From NCBI RefSeq assembly GCF_009856415.1, contig NZ_WMEZ01000003.1:124001-188000 (forward strand): a stretch of 64,000 bases of DNA, written 5' to 3'. Positions 1 to 7,730 of this stretch are shown here, piece after piece (position 1 is the stretch's first letter; the number at the start of each line of letters is the position of its first letter). The translations under genes were made by a program, and so were the position numbers. This stretch comes from Halobacillus litoralis. GTDB lineage: Bacteria > Bacillota > Bacilli > Bacillales > Halobacillaceae. Under the pieces are notes generated by a model that worked only from the letters and a program-made list of their open reading frames with translations, did not search any database and was not told the DNA's origin.

Positions 1-107
1 ATTGGACAATCGTTAGCATTTAGGTAATAAACAGAGTAAATGCATTTTACCAATAAAAGGATTAAAAATCAAAAACCTCAAAGCTAACCATTATTTCAGC
101 ACCCTAA

Positions 108-161
108 GAGATAGCACTTATAAAACTATCGCCCCCTTTTCTTGAAGACTCAAATCCAAGA
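108..161 (+). repeat. dispersed repeat copy 1
   Basis: Most upstream copy of the repeat family. The hairpin arms are GATAG and CTATC, followed by GCCCCC, a GAAGACT box and a degenerate palindrome (CTCAAATCCAAG). The arms differ in sequence from other copies but still pair. Confidence 0.7.
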
Positions 162-250
162 AAAATTACGTATTATCTTAGAAGATCATTGTGATTGTTT
201 TCCATCCTTTTTGGATATTATAAAAAGTAGCAAACAAAAGGAGGATTTCT

Positions 251-379
251 TTGTTGAACAAAACGTCTTTTGTATCTTGGTTCCTCATTGGAAGCACCCT
301 GTTGTCAACAATGTTTAGTATTGTAGTAATTACAATGCTCACCAAGATTGTTAATTCTAATCAGAACAATAATGATTGA
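251..379 (+). CDS. 42-residue single-span membrane peptide
   Basis: A short frame opens with TTG (251, or 254) six to nine bases after a strong AAAGGAGG site and ends at TGA 377-379. It is followed at once by a terminator hairpin. The product has a hydrophilic start, one hydrophobic segment (LIGSTLLSTMFSIVVITML) and an Asn-rich tail. The same core pattern recurs in the 40-residue product at 38162-38284, which suggests paralogy and makes both more likely to be real genes. No function is known to me; a small membrane peptide acting on a membrane partner, or a toxin-like peptide, are both possible. Confidence 0.6.
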   Translation: MLNKTSFVSWFLIGSTLLSTMFSIVVITMLTKIVNSNQNNND

Positions 380-381
380 AG

Positions 382-408
382 AAGCACTTTGTTAAAGGTG
401 CTTTTTTA
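382..408 (+). terminator. rho-independent terminator of the small peptide gene
   Basis: Stem AAGCACTTT/AAAGGTGCTT with a three-base loop, followed by a run of T. It starts three bases after the peptide stop codon. Confidence 0.8.
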
Positions 409-410
409 TT

Positions 411-472
411 TCGCTTTGTGAGTCCTACCTTCACTAACGCCCCAGTTTCTATAAGACTTGAATTCGAGATAC
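411..472 (+). repeat. dispersed repeat copy 2
   Basis: CGCCCC block, then AAGACTTGAATTCGAGATACT. The palindrome half CGAATTCG is nearly intact. The 5' hairpin arm is weak (GTGA/TCAC). Confidence 0.65.
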
Positions 473-765
473 TCTTATACTTTCAACCTACTCAGTTGTC
501 ATAGCATATATAGTACATTTTTTCACTAAATGCAAAATAGAGATCTGCTAAAAGTAATTAATACAATTAACCTTAAGCCTTTCAGATTCTCTCTTCTAGT
601 AAAATCCCGATTTATCAGTCCCTTTTTCACAAATCGTTTTCCTTATCCACAGGTAAATCATTTCAAATATCATCATGTTGCGCAGACATAGTTCCCCGTT
701 CAAAATCTCAACAACACTCTTTCATTCGTTCCAACTAAGGAAACCCCTTTCCCGCTAAACACATG
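473..765. other. non-coding stretch upstream of padR
   Basis: No frame with a ribosome binding site is visible between the second repeat copy and the padR promoter. The stretch is A+T-rich and I see no further structure in it. Confidence 0.5.
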
Positions 766-830
766 TTGACTAGGTTAGTTTGTCAGGATACAATACACAT
801 ATAATTACTATGCATTGTAATACTATGCAT
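766..830 (+). promoter_or_regulatory. sigma-A promoter and likely PadR operator
   Basis: TTGACT (766-771) and TACAAT (789-794) are separated by 17 bp, a near-consensus sigma-A promoter. Just downstream, between the -10 box and the start codon, the word ACTATGCAT occurs twice (807-815 and 822-830) with a centre-to-centre distance of 15 bp. This is the position expected for autorepression by the PadR protein encoded next. The promoter is read directly; the operator is inferred from placement. Confidence 0.7.
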
Positions 831-847
831 ATGAAAGGAAGGTATCT

Positions 848-1192
848 ATGAAAGTTAGTAAAGAGCTGCTTAAAGGGAGTACCCCCACGTTGATTTTAAG
901 CTTGCTGCACACTGAGCCAAGGTATGGATATGAAATCATCAAGGAACTGGAATTGAAGTCTGACGGGATTTTCAGTTTCAAGGAAGGGACGATCTACCCT
1001 ATCCTTCACACCCTTGAGAAAAAAGGACTTATCGTCTCCTTCTGGGGGGAAGGGACTGGAAAGAGAAAGAGGAAATATTACAAGTTGAATGAGTCGGGCA
1101 GAGAACTCATCCAAGAGAAAAAAGAGGAATGGTCCGTATTTAAAGATGCAGTGGACCAAGTGCTCTATGGAGAGAAAAACGTATGGGAATAG
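848..1192 (+). CDS. PadR family transcriptional regulator
   Basis: The 114-residue protein has the PadR winged-helix layout: a conserved opening (LLKGSTPTLILSLL), the motif RYGYEIIKEL in the recognition region, and the hallmark GTIYPILHTLEKKGLI around residues 45-60. The wing follows, and the protein ends in the short helix typical of the one-domain class. ATG 848 follows AAAGGAAGG. Its 3' end overlaps the start of the next gene by 10 bp, so the two are translationally coupled. PadR proteins of this size usually repress a neighbouring membrane-protein gene; the partner here is the FtsW-like protein. Confidence 0.9.
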   Translation: MKVSKELLKGSTPTLILSLLHTEPRYGYEIIKELELKSDGIFSFKEGTIYPILHTLEKKGLIVSFWGEGTGKRKRKYYKLNESGRELIQEKKEEWSVFKDAVDQVLYGEKNVWE

Positions 1193-2439
1193 ATAAGAAA
1201 TTCGAAGTATATATTGATAGGTTGTGTAAGCGGATCAGGAATAAGGATGTACATGATAACATCAAGCTCGAGATAGGCGATCATCTTCAGGAACTCAAAG
1301 AGGATGCTATGCGAAGGGGGCTTTCTGAAGAAGAGGCTGTAAATGATGCTTTGGCGCATATAGGTGATGAGAAAGTATTAGGGAAGCAGTTAAACAAGAC
1401 GCATAAAGCCCCGTTGGATGTACAAACCATCCTTCCCGTTCTCGCGGTTTCTCTGTTCGGACTTCTGGTTATGTACTACCTGCAATTTCATTCGACCATC
1501 ACAGCGCTTCATGAGATGAACGTATTCAATAAAAGCCTAGTATTTTACTTAGCCGGACTTCTGCTCATGCTAGTCGTGTTCAGATTTGATTATAGAAAAC
1601 TGGCAAAGCACTCGATCCACATTTATGCAGGGACGTTACTCGTTCTTTCATTGACCCTCCTTCTCGGTGTCCGAGTCGATGGCATCCCATTTTTAAATAT
1701 CGGTTTTGCCTTTATCAATTTCACGGAAATCACCCCATACCTCTTGGCCGTATCCTTTGCGGGAATCTTTCATGCATGGAACTGGAAAGACATCCGAAAA
1801 TTCTGGATTGGAGCAGGGCTTCTTGCCTTACCGATCCTTTTACTGTCAACGACTGGGGCAGTGGCTGCCACATTCATCAGCCTGATGGTATCCATTGCCA
1901 TTATGTCCGTGTCTAGCGCCAGCATCAAGCAAGTTTTATCCTTTACTGTACCTTTATCCATTTTGCCGATGGCGCGTCTTTTCGTCCAAGCAGATACGTC
2001 CACATTACCTAACACGTATGCGGGTTTGACTTTGGGAGATGCGGACTTCATAGGAAGTGCCTTACAGTCCACTCCAGGACTTTTGTCAGAAGTCCATACA
2101 GATTTCATCTTTTCGTACACCATCTACACATTCGGTTGGTTGTCCGCCATCATTGTGTTCGCGTTGATTGCATATTTCATTTGGAGAATCATTAGTACGG
2201 GCATGAACATGGATTATTCCTATGGTCGACTTCTCACTATCGGTCTGGCAGCGACATTCTCCGTTCAGTTCATCCTGAGCATCCTGATAAACCTCGGTTT
2301 ATCTGGGTTGCCCAGCTCAGCCATGCCTTTCATGAGTTTCGGCGGCTCCCATATACTACTTGAAATGATTGCTGTCGGTTTATTGTTGAGCATCTACAGA
2401 AGACGCAATACAGTCCAACAACCTATAGCATCCAGCTGA
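1183..2439 (+). CDS. FtsW/RodA-like membrane protein with N-terminal HAAS-type domain
   Basis: This 418-residue protein has two parts. Residues 1-75 are soluble and helical and resemble the DUF1700/HAAS 'permease prefix' domain often paired with PadR regulators (motif GLSEEEAVNDALAHIGD). The remainder has about nine to ten membrane segments. It ends in SSAMPFMSFGGSHILLEMIAVG, which matches the C-terminal signature of FtsW/RodA/SpoVE SEDS proteins (P..SYGG S.L). SEDS proteins polymerise peptidoglycan. Whether this fusion retains that activity, or serves as an envelope-stress or resistance factor, cannot be told from sequence. The PadR coupling suggests induction by an envelope signal. Confidence 0.75.
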   Translation: MGIDKKFEVYIDRLCKRIRNKDVHDNIKLEIGDHLQELKEDAMRRGLSEEEAVNDALAHIGDEKVLGKQLNKTHKAPLDVQTILPVLAVSLFGLLVMYYLQFHSTITALHEMNVFNKSLVFYLAGLLLMLVVFRFDYRKLAKHSIHIYAGTLLVLSLTLLLGVRVDGIPFLNIGFAFINFTEITPYLLAVSFAGIFHAWNWKDIRKFWIGAGLLALPILLLSTTGAVAATFISLMVSIAIMSVSSASIKQVLSFTVPLSILPMARLFVQADTSTLPNTYAGLTLGDADFIGSALQSTPGLLSEVHTDFIFSYTIYTFGWLSAIIVFALIAYFIWRIISTGMNMDYSYGRLLTIGLAATFSVQFILSILINLGLSGLPSSAMPFMSFGGSHILLEMIAVGLLLSIYRRRNTVQQPIASS

Positions 2440-2490
2440 ATGCGAAGGAAATCTTGCTACTTTCTATGAAAAAAAGTATAAAAGAAAACC

Positions 2491-2527
2491 GAAGACACGT
2501 GGCCGACCTTTTCGGCTACGTGTCTTC
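2491..2527 (+). terminator. hairpin terminator after the PadR operon
   Basis: Sixteen-base stem GAAGACACGTGGCCGA with its near-perfect complement and a short loop, 50 bp after the membrane-protein stop. The T-run is clearer on the minus strand, so the hairpin may serve both directions. Confidence 0.6.
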
Positions 2528-2910
2528 AAATTAATCAGCCTCAGACTCAATCATCAGCTTTAATGGCTTTTCTCTTCCGAGCAGCATGGACCAACCACCC
2601 GCCTACGATGAAACCGTCGATCCTCGTCGCTATCGGTTGATTCCGTCCCCTGTTGTGCCCCAGTCTCTTTGTTGTATTGGCTCTTGAAACTCTTCATTCC
2701 TTCGAACCGTAATCGAGAATTCCGGCCCTCTCTGCTAGTCGATTATTTATCCTCCATGTTCCAATCCCCATTAGAATTCATGGTACTTGTAAACTCGTTA
2801 ATCCGTTCTTTTGATAAATCTTTGTTTCATATTGTTTCTTCAACCGAAAGGATATCCTGAAGAAGTATATAGTTTCTCACTTCTATTAAAACAACTCCAT
2901 TTGTCCTAAA
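2528..2910. other. intergenic region, possibly a decayed small gene on the minus strand
   Basis: No intact gene is supported. On the minus strand from 2697 to 2547 two frames can be joined by one frameshift into a plausible short protein (start MKSFKSQYNKETG, end GFIVGGWLVHAARKRK). There is no convincing ribosome binding site. This may be a relic; the call is weak. Confidence 0.25.
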
Positions 2911-2958
2911 AGCTTATTAAGATAAGCCCCCTTTACTATAGGACTCAGCTTCAAGATA
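2911..2958 (+). repeat. dispersed repeat copy 3
   Basis: Arms GCTTAT and ATAAGC around a four-base loop, then CCCCCTTTACTATAGGACTC and a degenerate palindrome. Its last bases contain the stop codon of the adjoining minus-strand gene. Confidence 0.7.
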
Positions 2959-3220
2959 TTTTCTTTTGTTGTATGTAAATAGATATAGCCGCATTTAGAT
3001 TAGCCAATATCGATATAATACCCATGCCTAATAATGTGAACCTAATTTCTACACTGACTGTATCAAGGAATAAAACAATTATTGATATACAGCTGGCCGT
3101 AAGAAATGCACTAAGAATTTGTACTTGATAATTTTTTTCGAACTGTTTTCTGGAACTGAAATTTGGAATTTTTAACATTATAAAAAACAATGCAGAAAGT
3201 AGGAGTATAGCAATAATCAA
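2951..3220 (-). CDS. small three-span membrane protein, unknown function
   Basis: The 89-residue product starts at TTG 3220 behind GAAGGTG. It has three hydrophobic segments (about 2-16, 35-52 and 60-80) and a basic tail (QQKKIS). The last residues and the stop codon lie inside repeat copy 3, so the repeat supplies the 3' end of the gene. I recognise no family. Confidence 0.55.
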   Translation of the reverse strand: MIIAILLLSALFFIMLKIPNFSSRKQFEKNYQVQILSAFLTASCISIIVLFLDTVSVEIRFTLLGMGIISILANLNAAISIYIQQKKIS

Positions 3221-3242
3221 AGATTTACACCTTCACCTAAAA

Positions 3243-3310
3243 ACTTAGTTTTGAGATTTTATTTCCTTCAACTAAAGCCCCCGTTACAGGAAGGCTTGAT
3301 TTGGAGATAT
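3243..3310 (+). repeat. dispersed repeat copy 4
   Basis: Arms CTTAGTT and AACTAAAG, then GCCCCCGTTACAGGAAGGCTTGATTTGGAGATATC. The arms again differ from the common GCGATTG but remain complementary. Confidence 0.65.
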
Positions 3311-3349
3311 CTTAAGGACTTTTTAATACGGGACTAATAGAAGAATATT

Positions 3350-3694
3350 CTAAGTTACTTCTTCTACTTCAAATTCTAACTTATCTAAATCCCATACATC
3401 TTCTTCATATTCTTTTATAACTTTGGCCTGTACTTTTTGTCCTTCCTCATATTCTTTGGGATTGGAAACTCTTATAGTTAGTGAATTTGGTTGTTTTTCA
3501 AATTCATATAATTTTGTTAAGGATTCTGCCTCATCAACTGTAAACGATCCTAAAATTTCGATTTCCATATTCCCACTTTTATCGTCAATTTCTTTTATAT
3601 TCCCAAGAAGAAAAGTTCCTGCTTTATTTTGGGAACACCCCATCAAAGTAATAGCTAAAATCACAATAATGAAAGTCATCTTACTTTTAGACAT
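3350..3694 (-). CDS. small lipoprotein, unknown function
   Basis: The 114-residue product has a lysine-containing signal peptide ending in a lipobox (ITLMGC, Cys at about residue 20), so it should be a membrane-anchored lipoprotein on the outer face of the cell. The mature part is rich in Glu and Lys and looks like a compact beta domain (GNIKEIDDKSGNMEIEILG, RVSNPKEYEEGQKVQAKV). The stretch on tolerating 'KVQAKVIKEYEED' resembles small OB-like secreted domains of Bacillus, but I cannot name the family. It stands alone between two repeat copies. Confidence 0.65.
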   Translation of the reverse strand: MSKSKMTFIIVILAITLMGCSQNKAGTFLLGNIKEIDDKSGNMEIEILGSFTVDEAESLTKLYEFEKQPNSLTIRVSNPKEYEEGQKVQAKVIKEYEEDVWDLDKLEFEVEEVT

Positions 3695-3727
3695 TAGGCA
3701 ACCATCCCTTGCAATTTATTCTATAAT

Positions 3728-3776
3728 CGCTTTTTAAGCATTCGCCCCCAATACATGAAGATTCGATATCAAGATA
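3728..3776 (+). repeat. dispersed repeat copy 5
   Basis: TTCGCCCCCAATACATGAAGATTCGATATCAAGATA. It lies only 15 bp before the next copy with no gene between them, like an empty interval in an array. Confidence 0.65.
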
Positions 3777-3790
3777 AACTACCGCAAAAG

Positions 3791-3847
3791 GACGATCCCT
3801 CTTATTGAGTAATCGCCCCCGTTTGTTTAAGACTCGAATTCGAGATA
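3791..3847 (+). repeat. dispersed repeat copy 6
   Basis: Arms GACGAT and ATCGCC, then CCCCGTTTGTTTAAGACT and the perfect palindrome CTCGAATTCGAG. It ends four bases before the stop codon of the peptidase pseudogene. Confidence 0.8.
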
Positions 3848-3850
3848 TAC

Positions 3851-4876
3851 CTAAATATACTGCATCCTTATAGTCCCTTTTCCATCTTGATAGGTTACTG
3901 TTGAGTATGCTCCATTTACGAGTATATTCTGTGGAGGCATATGTCCAATATCTGCGTCATATATAACTGGTATCTCTTTTCCAAAAACATTCATTAAAGC
4001 ATCCTCTAATTCAAAATCTTTGGTTGGAGAGTACCCACTCGCTCTTCCTATAAGTACTCCATTGACATTCTTAAACCATCCACTATATTTCATCTGCCAC
4101 AAACACCTATATATCTCTGCAGCACTCCAATCAACAGATTCCAAGTACCAAATTACTCCCTCCTTGGCATGTTGAGTAGTGAATTCCTTTACCTTATCCT
4201 AAGGAGTACCAATTAAGGTTTGTAATGTATTCATGACGCCTCCTAGCAGCCTTCCGGCAAACTCATGGGTTTTCTGACCTGTATGTGACTTCCATTCTGT
4301 TTCTGTATCAAAGTAAAAACCTGTAGCTGGGTTCGCAAATGTTTCCGTCCATGAGGATTGATATTGATTTGAGGAGTACTGAGTTACATCCTGACCTTTA
4401 CTACAGCCTAAAACATCCGTCCATTTTGAAGTGATTTCGTCCCATTTAGGAGCTGATAACTCATTGAAATTCGTTCCGTGTGCTGAAGCATTCCCAGTTA
4501 TGGTCGTATACGCTAGCAGGATCGTGCTAACATCTGAATAACTCAGGATCCATTTAGGGGGTAAGGTCTTAATGTAATTCCAATCAATCATAGGTAGGAC
4601 TTCCATGGAAAACTGTCCTCCCCACGGAGGGATAATTGCCTTAACACTCTTATCCTCGAGAAATTGAGTCAGTTCTTTTGCTCTTATAGATGCCTTAGCA
4701 CTTCTAGATTTTGTTTCTGTCCATACTGTCTCACCTATCTTTACTATGAATCCTTTATTCTCAACATTTTCTTTAGCATTATGTACTAACATATGTAATT
4801 GCTCTTCTACGCCACTTGAAGGAGCTGTTACTGCAATCTCGTCTCCTTTTTCTAATGCTGATGGATACATAACCAC
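3851..4876 (-). pseudogene. S66 family LD-carboxypeptidase / MccF-like peptidase, interrupted by one stop codon
   Basis: A GTG start at 4876 behind GGAGG opens a reading frame of 341 codons that is intact except for one in-frame TAG at 4199-4201 (codon 226). Both sides are in the same frame, so this is a nonsense change and not a frameshift. Family features are present across the break: nucleophile Ser114 in LSYSDVS, Glu246 in YLESVDW and His312 in IGHMPP. The stop separates the nucleophile from the rest of the triad, so a truncated product should be inactive. The family cleaves LD peptide bonds in murein or detoxifies peptide-nucleotide antibiotics such as microcin C. A sequencing error or stop-codon readthrough would also explain the pattern. 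Confidence 0.85.
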
Positions 4877-4964
4877 TCGTTTGTCCTCCTTTTCCTTACC
4901 AAGATAATTATTTCATTATTGCAAAATCTGATACCATTATCAACCATTTATATGATTAAAAAGA

Positions 4965-5022
4965 GCGACTATCCTATTAGATAATCGCCCCAAGATACTT
5001 GAAGACTTTGTATCAAGATATT
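4965..5022 (+). repeat. dispersed repeat copy 7
   Basis: Arms GCGACTAT and ATAATCGC (one mismatch), then CCCCAAGATACTTGAAGACTTTGTATCAAGATATT. Confidence 0.7.
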
Positions 5023-5084
5023 ATTGTAAAAAACTATGATATTCGTTTAATATCGTCAACTACATTAACTTGTCACTTTAAGCA

Positions 5085-6338
5085 TCAGTCAGCTGTCCTC
5101 AATATGGGATTTAAAATGTACAATAAAACAACACTAAGTATTAATGGTAAGGAACTCCACGCCATCAAGGTTTGAATTTTTATTCCCATACCTAAGAAAA
5201 TAGATGTCACTGCGTATGAAAGTGGAATTAACCCTAATGATCCAGTACGAATCAAACTCATTACTCGCCCTACTTTTTCTTGGCTCGCATACGACTGGAC
5301 CAATGAAATCAATGGAATGTTAACCCCAGGATTAAGCATACCGATGAAAACAATAATACTTACAGCAACCAAGATTGAATTGGCTTGACTAAAAATAAAC
5401 ATTCCCACTCCTTGAAGAGCGATTAGGTACAGTGCATAAGCTCCTCTCTTACGTTGAATATTCATAACTCCTATAAGGACTGAACCCAGTACCATCCCAA
5501 ACGTAAATCCACCTTGTACAAAACTAAAGTCTACTGAACTCCCATTGAGGACTCCCTCTACGAATATCGGTAGTCCCATCATTAAAGGACCAGATATAAA
5601 AAAGTTTACAATAATTGTAATGATAAACAAAGCCCTCAACAAAGAAGAATTCCATGTATACGTGAACCCCTCTCTTAACTGGACCTTAAAAGATTGCTGA
5701 TTAATGTCATCTTGTTTGTTTTGATCTTTGCCACTCCATTTTATGAATAAAACACTGATTCCAGATAGGATTAAAAATAAACCAATCAAAATCAAAACAG
5801 TGCTATAACTGAAAATGTTAATTAAAATTCCTGCAAGCAAAGGACCAGTGAATAAAGCAATTTGAATGGCTCCTTGGAGTAAAGAGTTTGCTCTTGTTAG
5901 TTGATTTTCTTTAACTACTTTAGGTATCAGAGCATCCCTGGATGGCTCAAACAACCCTCCGCATGCACCAAAGAAAGTTGCATTAATGGCGAGTACCCAT
6001 ATAGGAATCTCTGGTAGCAATGCGAAAAGTCCTGCAAGTATAATGACTAGAAAGGCTAACGATAGATCGGAAAAGGACATGATTTTCGTTTGTCTGCTTC
6101 TATCTGCAACTACCCCTCCTACAATCATAGAAACCGTCCGCATGGTCGTTAAACAAACCAATACAATACCAAGAGAAGCTTCCATTCCGAGACTTTCTAC
6201 TACATACCATGATTGAATAAACATAAACATTGAGAGACTTAAGCTTGAAACTACAGTTGTAAACCACAGCAATATAAAGGACTTAGATTTTGATAAAGGA
6301 ACCGTTGCTTCTCTTTCCAATTGCTTTACACTTTCCAT
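5085..6338 (-). CDS. MFS efflux transporter
   Basis: The 417-residue protein starts at ATG 6338 behind AAAGGAGAGG. It has about twelve hydrophobic segments and the MFS cytoplasmic-loop signature after TM2 (GGVVADRSRQTK, about residues 75-86). The subfamily resembles enterobactin-exporter/macrolide-type MFS_3 proteins (GGLFEPSRDALIPKVV, NSLLQGAIQIALFTGPLLAG). Substrate is unknown; drug or peptide efflux is the usual role. It is downstream of an ArsR-type regulator, and both genes carry the same palindrome upstream, so drug-responsive repression is likely. Confidence 0.85.
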   Translation of the reverse strand: MESVKQLEREATVPLSKSKSFILLWFTTVVSSLSLSMFMFIQSWYVVESLGMEASLGIVLVCLTTMRTVSMIVGGVVADRSRQTKIMSFSDLSLAFLVIILAGLFALLPEIPIWVLAINATFFGACGGLFEPSRDALIPKVVKENQLTRANSLLQGAIQIALFTGPLLAGILINIFSYSTVLILIGLFLILSGISVLFIKWSGKDQNKQDDINQQSFKVQLREGFTYTWNSSLLRALFIITIIVNFFISGPLMMGLPIFVEGVLNGSSVDFSFVQGGFTFGMVLGSVLIGVMNIQRKRGAYALYLIALQGVGMFIFSQANSILVAVSIIVFIGMLNPGVNIPLISLVQSYASQEKVGRVMSLIRTGSLGLIPLSYAVTSIFLGMGIKIQTLMAWSSLPLILSVVLLYILNPILRTAD

Positions 6339-6370
6339 ATAACCTCTCCTTTAATAATTGTTTTTACACG

Positions 6371-6386
6371 GTAAAATTATTTTTAC
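6371..6386 (-). promoter_or_regulatory. likely ArsR-type operator upstream of the MFS gene
   Basis: GTAAAATTATTTTTAC is an inverted repeat (GTAAAA/TTTTAC). Nearly the same word lies upstream of the regulator gene at 7048-7063. A shared palindrome before regulator and target is the normal signature of autoregulated ArsR family repressors. Confidence 0.6.
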
Positions 6387-6413
6387 TGTTGGTCCAAAAA
6401 AAAGAGAACTTTT

Positions 6414-7022
6414 TCAAGATTCCCCTTTCTTCTTTTCATAGAGACCTTCTTCAACTTGCAAACCAAGTATATGGAAATAATAAAGTTTAGAATCTGACGA
6501 AGGTTCTGGTCTTTGTATTTCTGCAAGCTCCTCCATCAATGTTGAAAACTTCTGCTGCCAAGCTAAGAAATCTTCTTCTTTTGCGTGAATCTCATATGCA
6601 CTAGACCTATACTTCCACATAGCTGGATCCTTTGAACCAGACTCGTCTTGTAGGGATTCTTCTGGTGCAGCGAGAATACGTCTCTTTGATTGTTCCAACA
6701 TACTTACCATCATTCGTCTAACTGTTTCTGTCATATCAGAATACGGGATTAAAGACTGATCAGGTACGAAGCCACCTGCAACGGCCTGATAAAATTTTTG
6801 TACAATTCCATTTTTCTCTTCTTTATGTACAATCTCTACAAGTTCATTCTTCTCTAATTCTTTTAGGTGATAATGAATACGAGCTCTTGATAAATTAAAC
6901 ACTTCTGAAAGTTGTTGTCCGGTTTTTGGTTTTTCCATTAGTCGCAGAAGTAATTCGGACCTAAACGGGTCTGCTAAAGCTTTAAGCTGTTCATGAGTAG
7001 TCAATAACTTTATATCTTTCAC
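6414..7022 (-). CDS. ArsR family winged-helix regulator
   Basis: The 202-residue protein starts at GTG 7022, nine bases after GGAGTGA. Residues 8-90 form an ArsR/HTH_20-type winged helix (LKALADPFRSELLLRLMEKPKTGQ, then the recognition helix around LSEVFNLSRARIHYHLKELE). No metal-binding Cys pair is visible. The C-terminal half is helical and acidic and probably binds a ligand or mediates dimerisation. It is twice the length of classic ArsR proteins. It lies directly before the MFS transporter and most likely controls it. Confidence 0.85.
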   Translation of the reverse strand: MKDIKLLTTHEQLKALADPFRSELLLRLMEKPKTGQQLSEVFNLSRARIHYHLKELEKNELVEIVHKEEKNGIVQKFYQAVAGGFVPDQSLIPYSDMTETVRRMMVSMLEQSKRRILAAPEESLQDESGSKDPAMWKYRSSAYEIHAKEEDFLAWQQKFSTLMEELAEIQRPEPSSDSKLYYFHILGLQVEEGLYEKKKGES

Positions 7023-7047
7023 CTTTACAGTTCACTCCATTTACTCG

Positions 7048-7063
7048 GTAAAATTAATTTAAC
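7048..7063 (-). promoter_or_regulatory. likely operator upstream of the ArsR-type gene
   Basis: GTAAAATTAATTTAAC, a near-perfect inverted repeat almost identical to 6371-6386, placed 25 bp before the GTG start. Confidence 0.6.
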
Positions 7064-7120
7064 AATAGTATGTAGGAAGCCTTTAATATTGTCAATTAAC
7101 AGGATGAAATTAATTAAAGA

Positions 7121-7179
7121 AGCGATTACTTTTTGTTAAGCAATCGCCCCCGTTTTTATAAGACTTGAAACTGAGATAA
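7121..7179 (+). repeat. dispersed repeat copy 8
   Basis: Arms GCGATT (7122) and AATCGC (7142), then CCCCGTTTTTATAAGACTTGAAACTGAGATA. Confidence 0.75.
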
Positions 7180-7238
7180 CTCCCAGATTATGTAGTATAA
7201 AATCACACCAAAAACAATATTCAATACTATAGTGTTTG

Positions 7239-7547
7239 TTATTGGACTAAATTAACGTCTTTTCTCTTCTTCACTTTATTTACCGCGAATCTAATTATTA
7301 AATAAATGATAAGTACATTTAACAGAAAAGTCGCAGGATTAATGGCCATTCCATCATTACCGCTAAATAAGTTATCAAAAAGCCAGACACTGTAAGGTTC
7401 TTTCTGGTGTATCGTTATATACTTTAATGGAAATCCAAAATTATGGTTGCCTATCCCTTCATTAGAATAATTACTAGACATGAAATATGGTATAAAAATA
7501 CATAAAAGCAAACTCCAACTCATATGTTTCCAGTTTAACCTCTGCAC
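7239..7547 (-). CDS. small two-span membrane protein, unknown function
   Basis: The 102-residue product begins at GTG 7547 behind GGGAGGGG. Hydrophobic segments lie at about 11-25 and 70-90, with a 45-residue exported or lumenal loop between them (GNHNFGFPLKYITIHQKEPYS) and a basic C-terminus. The loop and topology resemble small Bacillus proteins annotated only as hypothetical. It is bracketed by repeat copies 8 and 9. Confidence 0.55.
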   Translation of the reverse strand: MQRLNWKHMSWSLLLCIFIPYFMSSNYSNEGIGNHNFGFPLKYITIHQKEPYSVWLFDNLFSGNDGMAINPATFLLNVLIIYLIIRFAVNKVKKRKDVNLVQ

Positions 7548-7629
7548 AAAACCCCTCCCTGATTAAACTTTGTTCGTTTTTTAAATTTAAAATTTATATT
7601 CATCAGAACCACTATGCAAGTGAAATTAA

Positions 7630-7685
7630 GGGGGAGTAGTCTTTTAAGCAATTGCCCCCATTACAGGAAGACTCAGATTCGAGAC
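7630..7685 (+). repeat. dispersed repeat copy 9
   Basis: GGGGG (7630) can pair with CCCCC (7655); an inner palindrome GCAATTGC lies before it. Then ATTACAGGAAGACTCAGATTCGAGA. Confidence 0.65.
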
Positions 7686-7730
7686 AATTCTCAACATTCC
7701 TTAATTTTTGATCCGTTAGCTGGTGGATAT

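Noticed and set aside
2669-2860. Plus-strand frame of 63 codons
   Set aside because: No ribosome binding site, no family match, and composition like non-coding DNA.
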